Shown piece by piece: positions 6,094 through 9,810 of a DNA stretch of 9,810 nucleotides. The notes under the pieces are model-generated. The model did not search any database and was not told where the DNA came from. It saw only the letters and a list, made by a program, of their open reading frames with translations. The first letter of the stretch is position 1, and every line of letters starts with the position of its first letter. The stretch is from contig CAMFTQ010000014.1 in the NCBI GenBank assembly GCA_945988865.1, forward strand, positions 1 through 9,810, written 5' to 3'. Position numbers and translations under genes: made by a program. The stretch is from an uncultured Anaeromassilibacillus sp. (GTDB taxonomy: Bacteria; Bacillota; Clostridia; Oscillospirales; Acutalibacteraceae).

Positions 6094-6627
6094 ATGAAAA
6101 TCACTTACACAGCCAGAAAGGTAAACCTAAGAGATAACTTTAAAGAGCGAGTAGAGAAAAAGCTGTCAAAGTTTGACAAAATTTTTTCTGATGATGCACA
6201 GGCTACTGTAGTAGTTACTCTTGAAAAAAACCGTCAGACAGTCGAGGTTACAATTCGTGACAATTCAATGGTATATCGTGCAGAAAGCACACAGCCTGAG
6301 ATGAACGATGCGCTCGACAGAGTAGTAGATGTTATTGCAGGTAAGCTGCGTAAAAATAAAACAAAGCTGAGCAAAAGACTTCGTGAGGGTACGCTTGATG
6401 ACTTAATCGTTACAACACCTGATGACGATATTGAGGAAACAGAGTTTGAAATAGTTCGCAAAAAGCAGATTATGCTAAAGCCTGTCACTGTTGACGAGGC
6501 GATTTTGCAGATGAATATGGTAAACCACAGCTTTTATATGTTTGTAAATGCTGACACAGGCGCAGTAAATGTTGTGTATCGCAGAAATGACGGTGCATAC
6601 GGACTTTTAGAGGCTGACACAGAGTAA
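6094..6627 (+). CDS. hpf: Ribosome hibernation promoting factor, long form
   Basis: At 177 residues this is a long HPF. Residues 1-95 form the beta-alpha-beta-beta-beta-alpha domain that binds the 30S decoding region (MKITYTARKVNLRDNFKERV and ALDRVVDVIAGKLRKNKTKL). A linker rich in Asp and Glu follows, then the C-terminal dimerisation domain, about 118-176, with FEIVRKKQIMLKPVTVDEAI, HSFYMFVNADTGAVNVVYRR and DGAYGLLE. Long HPF dimerises 70S ribosomes into inactive 100S particles in stationary phase. The start has an almost perfect anti-16S match, AAAGGAGGT, just upstream. It lies 43 bases after the S1 gene with no obvious terminator, so it may be read from that operon as well as from its own promoter, which I could not identify. 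A strong hairpin follows at 6673. Confidence 0.96.
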   Translation: MKITYTARKVNLRDNFKERVEKKLSKFDKIFSDDAQATVVVTLEKNRQTVEVTIRDNSMVYRAESTQPEMNDALDRVVDVIAGKLRKNKTKLSKRLREGTLDDLIVTTPDDDIEETEFEIVRKKQIMLKPVTVDEAILQMNMVNHSFYMFVNADTGAVNVVYRRNDGAYGLLEADTE

Positions 6628-6672
6628 AGTAAGCCTTTATAACAAGTCAAAATACAATAAGATTTAGTTTAT

Positions 6673-6707
6673 GGGTACTAAGTGTTTACCGCTTAGTACC
6701 CTTATTT
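6673..6707 (+). terminator. Hairpin after hpf, probable terminator or leader element of the methyltransferase gene
   Basis: GGGTACTAAGTG (6673-6684) pairs with CGCTTAGTACCC (6690-6701) over 12 pairs, including one G-U, around the loop TTTAC. TTATTT follows, an imperfect T tract. It ends the hpf region but stands only 18 bases before the next ATG, so it may instead be part of that gene's leader. Confidence 0.65.
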
Positions 6708-6719
6708 GCGGAGGAGATT

Positions 6720-7841
6720 ATGGAAGAATTAACATACACAGCGCCCTGCCTGCTCGGACTTGAGGGACTTGTCGCAAATGGGCTTCGTTTTATGGGTGCT
6801 GAGGAGGTCACAGCACAAAACGGCAGAGTGCTTTTTAAGGGCGATTACAACATTCTTGCAAGGGCGAACATATGCTCACGCTACAGCGAAAGAATTTTAA
6901 TACTGCTTTCAGAGTTTGATGCGTACAGCTTTGAGGATTTATTTCAGAATGTTAAAAATATTCCTTGGGAGAATTTTTTATCAAAAACTGACGCTTTCCC
7001 CGTCAAAGGCAGAGCGTTAAGCTCAAAGCTTGCAAGTGTTCCGTCCTGTCAGAAGATTATCAAAAAGGCGATAGTTGAGCGTTTAAAAGAAAAATATATG
7101 CTCCCGTGGTTTGAAGAAACAGGCGCAGTTCATCAGGTACAGTTTCTCATCTTAAAGGACAGAGTAAGCATTATGCTCGACACAAGCGGAGCAGGACTTC
7201 ACAAGCGTGGCTACAGAGCAAATTCAAACGATGCGCCGATTAAAGAAACGTTGGCAGCCTCTATGGTAGATTTGTCAAAAGTACGTCCTAATCACTGCGT
7301 TATCGACCCGATGTGCGGAAGCGGAACAATTCTTATAGAAGCTGCATTAAAGGCGCTTAATATAGCACCCGGTCTTTACAGAAGCTTTTCGGCAGAAAAA
7401 TGGAGTCAGATTCCCAAAAATGTCTGGACAGAAGAAAAAGAAAAAGCAAAATCACTTATAAATCCTGACTGCGATTTTAAAGCAATCGGCTATGACATTG
7501 ACGAGGTGTCACTGAATATTGCAAAAGAAAACGCACAAAAGGCGCACGTTGCAGACAGAATTACCTTTGAAAAGCGTGATATATCAGGTTTTGTAAAGCA
7601 AACAGAGAGAGGCACTGTTATAACAAATCCTCCCTACGGTGAGCGTATGCTTGACGTAAAGCAGGCGGAGGAAATATACAAGACGATGGGCGAGAGGTTC
7701 ACACCTCAAAAGGGCTGGAGCTACACAATTATTTCTCCAGATGATGATTTTGAAAGGTGCTTCGGCTCAAAGGCTCAAAAGCGCAGAAAGCTCTATAACG
7801 GAATGCTTAAATGTCAGGTTTATATGTATTTCGGTAAATAA
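6720..7841 (+). CDS. ypsC: THUMP-domain 23S rRNA methyltransferase, YpsC/RlmL-like
   Basis: The 373-residue protein matches the YpsC family along its length. The N-terminal part (about 1-155) holds the ferredoxin-like and THUMP RNA-binding regions, with FPVKGRALSSKLASVPSCQK at 93-112. LHKRGYR (160-166) marks the entry to the catalytic domain. There, DPMCGSGTILIEAA (196-209) is SAM-binding motif I, GYDID (257-261) is the acidic loop, and NPPYGERM (303-310) is the catalytic motif of N6-adenine and N2-guanine methyltransferases. RlmL in E. coli makes m2G in 23S rRNA; the exact base for the Gram-positive YpsC group is not clear to me. GGAGGAG (6710-6716) precedes the ATG. A hairpin stands directly upstream, and azlC follows 17 bases downstream with no terminator. 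Confidence 0.92.
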   Translation: MEELTYTAPCLLGLEGLVANGLRFMGAEEVTAQNGRVLFKGDYNILARANICSRYSERILILLSEFDAYSFEDLFQNVKNIPWENFLSKTDAFPVKGRALSSKLASVPSCQKIIKKAIVERLKEKYMLPWFEETGAVHQVQFLILKDRVSIMLDTSGAGLHKRGYRANSNDAPIKETLAASMVDLSKVRPNHCVIDPMCGSGTILIEAALKALNIAPGLYRSFSAEKWSQIPKNVWTEEKEKAKSLINPDCDFKAIGYDIDEVSLNIAKENAQKAHVADRITFEKRDISGFVKQTERGTVITNPPYGERMLDVKQAEEIYKTMGERFTPQKGWSYTIISPDDDFERCFGSKAQKRRKLYNGMLKCQVYMYFGK

Positions 7842-7858
7842 AAATAAGGGGTAGGGAA

Positions 7859-8575
7859 ATGAACGAAACTAAACAGGCGATGAAGTCGGCGTTTACGCTT
7901 ACAATTCCGATAATGTGCGGGTATCTTTTTTTAGGCGCAGGCTTCGGTGTTCTTCTTGCAAAAAGCGGTTATCCGTTTTACTGGGCGACCTTTTCTGCTA
8001 TGACTGTCTATTCAGGCTCTATGCAGTATGTCGAGGTTGATTTGCTAAGGGGTGCGTTTGACTTGCTGACAGCCGTTATTATGACAGTCGCAGTCAATGT
8101 GCGTCACGTTTTTTACGGACTTTCGCTTATTGACAAATACAAGGATTTAGGAGCGTACAAGCTGTACTGCATTTTCGGACTTACTGACGAAACGTATTCG
8201 CTTATGTGTATGAAAACTCCCGAATATATCAGAAACAAAAATAAATTTTACTTTTTTATAACTTTGTTTGATCATCTTTACTGGATAACAGGCTGTACGC
8301 TCGGTGCTGTTATCGGTCAGTACATAGACTTTAACGCAAAGGGCATAGATTTTGTAATGACGGCGCTTTTCTTTGTAATTTTTATAGAGCAGTGGGAAAG
8401 CACAAAGGTGCATATTCCTGCTTTAATCGGAGTTTTCGGTTCGCTTTTATGCCTCGTGCTGTTTCGCATTTTCGTTCAGGGTGGCTCGCAGTTTTTCTTA
8501 ATTCCTGCTATGGCTATCGTCTTTTTGTCGCTGACACTTGGCAAAAAGCCTATTGAAAGGAGGCTGTCAAGGTGA
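7859..8575 (+). CDS. azlC: AzlC family branched-chain amino acid exporter, large subunit
   Basis: The 238-residue membrane protein has about seven hydrophobic segments. AzlC features are the opening AFTLTIPIMCGYLFLGAGFG (residues 11-30), the YSGSMQ box (51-56), the NVRHVFYG stretch (80-87), and LTDETYSL (108-115). Family knowledge: AzlC and AzlD form a two-part exporter of branched-chain amino acids or their toxic analogues. The tail ends in basic residues. The ATG has AGGGGTAGGG upstream. The stop overlaps the azlD start in GTGA, so the two are translationally coupled. The gene starts 17 bases after the methyltransferase gene and may share its transcript, although the functions are unrelated. 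The substrate is inferred from the family only. Confidence 0.93.
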   Translation: MNETKQAMKSAFTLTIPIMCGYLFLGAGFGVLLAKSGYPFYWATFSAMTVYSGSMQYVEVDLLRGAFDLLTAVIMTVAVNVRHVFYGLSLIDKYKDLGAYKLYCIFGLTDETYSLMCMKTPEYIRNKNKFYFFITLFDHLYWITGCTLGAVIGQYIDFNAKGIDFVMTALFFVIFIEQWESTKVHIPALIGVFGSLLCLVLFRIFVQGGSQFFLIPAMAIVFLSLTLGKKPIERRLSR

Positions 8576-8910
8576 CGCAGAATATTTGGCAATCAATAGT
8601 GACAATACTTGTAATAGCCGTGGTAACGCTCTTTTTGCGAGGCTTTCCGTTTCTTCTTTTCAGTGGCAGCCGACCTGTTCCGAAGTTTATTACATATATG
8701 GGCAAGGTTCTGCCGTTTGCGATTATCGGCATACTTATTGTCTATTGCTTAAAGGACGTAAACGTTACAGGTGGCAGCTACGGTCTGCCGGAGCTTATTT
8801 CTCTGACAGCGGTGCTTATACTTCACAAACTCAAGCACAATATCCTGATTTCTGTCGGTGTGGGAACGCTTTTGTATATGCTTTTGGTTCAGCTTGTTTT
8901 TGTGTATTGA
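8572..8910 (+). CDS. azlD: AzlD family branched-chain amino acid exporter, small subunit
   Basis: The 112-residue protein has four hydrophobic segments and the AzlD landmarks TLFLRGFPFLLF (residues 19-30), GKVLPFAIIGILIVYCL (44-60) and HKLKHNILISVGVGTLLYML (85-104). It starts with GTG inside the last codons of azlC (four-base GTGA overlap), with AAAGGAGG (8556-8563) at good spacing, a classic coupled pair. It is the small partner of AzlC and should lie in the cytoplasmic membrane. Its stop lies at the end of a ten-base unit that is directly repeated. No GC-rich terminator hairpin follows; the next 60 bases are mostly A and T. Confidence 0.93.
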   Translation: MTQNIWQSIVTILVIAVVTLFLRGFPFLLFSGSRPVPKFITYMGKVLPFAIIGILIVYCLKDVNVTGGSYGLPELISLTAVLILHKLKHNILISVGVGTLLYMLLVQLVFVY

Positions 8911-8920
8911 TGTGTATTGA
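8901..8920 (+). repeat. Perfect tandem duplication of a 10-base unit at the azlD stop
   Basis: TGTGTATTGA occurs twice in a row, 8901-8910 and 8911-8920. The first copy contains the end of azlD with its TGA. Loss or gain of one copy would leave the protein unchanged. Confidence 0.9.
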
Positions 8921-8970
8921 AATGAAAAGAGTTGCGTTTATAAAAAAATTCAAAAAATTTTAAAATTCAC

Positions 8971-8999
8971 TTGATTTTATTATAAAATTTGTGTATAAT
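8971..8999 (+). promoter_or_regulatory. Sigma-A promoter of the substrate-binding protein gene
   Basis: TTGATT (8971-8976), a 17-base spacer and TATAAT (8994-8999) give a well-spaced promoter. A- and T-tracts upstream (8942-8968) could act as an UP element. The RNA start would be near 9006, leaving a leader of about 57 bases before the TTG at 9063. Confidence 0.75.
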
Positions 9000-9012
9000 T
9001 GTTATCAAATCA

Positions 9013-9034
9013 ACGCTTTAGTACTGTAAAGCGT
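9013..9034 (+). promoter_or_regulatory. Palindrome in the leader of the substrate-binding protein gene
   Basis: ACGCTTTA (9013-9020) and TAAAGCGT (9027-9034) are perfect inverted repeats around the six-base loop GTACTG, just after the predicted RNA start. It could be an operator on DNA or a stem-loop at the 5' end of the mRNA. It lacks a T run and does not cover the ribosome site, so it is not a simple terminator or RBS block. Confidence 0.5.
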
Positions 9035-9062
9035 GATAGTGAAAATCGAAGGGATGATTATT

Positions 9063-9810
9063 TTGAAAAAAGTATTAGCAATTTTGCTTGCAGCTATGAT
9101 GTCAGCAGCAGTATTCACAGGCTGTTCAGATTCCGGCAGCACAAACAATGACGAATCAAAGCCGACAGCAGAAAAAACAAGCTACAAGGTTGGCATCTGC
9201 CAGCTCGTTCAGCACGATGCGCTTGACGCAGCTACAAAGGGCTTTAAAGAAGCGCTCACAGCAAAGCTTGGCGACAAGGTTACTTTTGACGAGCAAAACG
9301 CTCAGAACGAATCTGCAAACTGTGCTACAATCTGCAACCAGTTCGTTGCTGACTCTGTGGATCTCATTATGGCTAACGCTACTCCTGCTTTGCAGGCAGC
9401 TCAGACAGCTACAAACTCAATTCCTGTTTTAGGCACATCTGTTACAGATTATGCAACAGCACTTGCTATTGAAAACTGGACAGGCAAAACAGGCACAAAC
9501 ATTTCAGGTACTACTGACTTGGCTCCTCTTGACGGACAGGCAGATATGATAAAAGAGCTGTTCCCTGACGCTAAAAAGGTTGGTATCCTCTACTGCTCGG
9601 CAGAGGCTAACTCAAAGTATCAGTCAACAGTTATTCAGGAATGTTTAACAAAGTTAGGCTATGAGTGCAAGGAATATACATTTGCAGACTCTAATGACGT
9701 TTCATCAGTTACAACAACAGCTTGTGATGAAAACGATGTTCTTTATGTTCCTACAGATAACACAGTAGCTTCTAACAAAGAGCTTGTCAACAACGTAGCA
9801 ATCAAGGCAA
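9063..9810 (+). CDS. ABC transporter substrate-binding lipoprotein (TrpX/ABC_sub_bind type), 5' part
   Basis: The frame is open to the window end, so 249 residues are visible and the C-terminus is missing. Residues 1-21 are a lipoprotein signal: MKKVLAILLAAMM, a hydrophobic core and the lipobox FTGC with Cys21 as lipid anchor. A Ser/Asn-rich linker follows. YKVGICQLVQHDALDAATKG (41-60), FDEQNAQNE (75-83), IMANATPALQAA (102-113), and KVGILYCSAEANS (172-184) fit the ABC_sub_bind/TrpX family of periplasmic-type binding proteins. These often serve aromatic amino acid or related uptake, with permease and ATPase genes next door; the ligand cannot be told here. GAAGGGATG about nine bases upstream favours the TTG at 9063. 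The in-frame ATG at 9054 overlaps that site and is less likely. The gene has its own promoter, and heavy use of GCA/ACA/GAC-type codons suggests strong expression. Confidence 0.88.
   Translation, partial: MKKVLAILLAAMMSAAVFTGCSDSGSTNNDESKPTAEKTSYKVGICQLVQHDALDAATKGFKEALTAKLGDKVTFDEQNAQNESANCATICNQFVADSVDLIMANATPALQAAQTATNSIPVLGTSVTDYATALAIENWTGKTGTNISGTTDLAPLDGQADMIKELFPDAKKVGILYCSAEANSKYQSTVIQECLTKLGYECKEYTFADSNDVSSVTTTACDENDVLYVPTDNTVASNKELVNNVAIKA

Noticed and set aside
8538..8963. 141-residue + strand reading frame over azlD
   Set aside because: It overlaps the azlC end and all of azlD in another frame. AzlD has clear family motifs, while this frame has none and no ribosome site.
9148..9432. 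94-residue + strand reading frame near the window end
   Set aside because: It lies within the lipoprotein gene in another frame and is a low-complexity Ser/Thr/Leu/Gln product of that gene's codon bias.
1..9810. A new defence, mobile or biosynthetic system
   Set aside because: Every frame of notable length falls to a core gene of known family or to a shadow. There are no integrase, transposase, long repeats or arrays, and codon use is even apart from the highly expressed hup and binding-protein genes.

Overview
The window reads as chromosome from a spore-forming, AT-rich Gram-positive anaerobe of the Clostridia, most likely an Oscillospiraceae/Ruminococcaceae-type gut bacterium. The basis is the HemZ-type enzyme, the YabP/YabQ sporulation proteins, DivIC, long-form HPF, strong GGAGG ribosome binding sites, frequent TTG starts, and proteins resembling that group. 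The genus is inference. All genes lie on the + strand and no mobile element, CRISPR array, tRNA or rRNA was seen. No stretch without a gene exceeds 300 bases.

Layout: (1) 1-609, the 3' part of hemZ. (2) 619-2945, a strong vegetative-type promoter, a small zinc-ribbon protein of unknown function, and a MOP-superfamily lipid/polysaccharide flippase (YabM/SpoVB type). (3) 2999-6050, mazG, hup (HU), rqcP (yabO), yabP, yabQ, divIC and an S1-domain gene (yabR). Together with the flippase this keeps the Bacillus subtilis order yabM-yabN-yabO-yabP-yabQ-divIC-yabR, with hup added between mazG and rqcP. (4) 6094-6627, long-form hpf, followed by a hairpin. (5) 6720-7841, a THUMP-domain rRNA methyltransferase of the YpsC type. 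(6) 7859-8910, azlC-azlD, a branched-chain amino acid exporter pair. (7) 8971-9810, a promoter, a leader palindrome and the 5' part of a lipoprotein substrate-binding gene (TrpX/ABC_sub_bind type), cut by the window end.

The central cluster mixes housekeeping genes (MazG nucleotide sanitation, HU, RqcP ribosome rescue, DivIC division, S1 protein, HPF) with two sporulation genes. The sequence shows how these could be separated. Just before yabP a good sigma-E-type promoter lies inside a 20-bp hairpin whose right arm contains the yabP ribosome binding site and is followed by six Ts. Read-through RNA from rqcP would fold and be terminated or translationally silent. RNA starting at the sigma-E promoter would begin in the hairpin loop and lack the left arm. 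A vegetative promoter within the end of yabQ can then restore divIC expression. This is the most interesting feature of an otherwise conserved core region.
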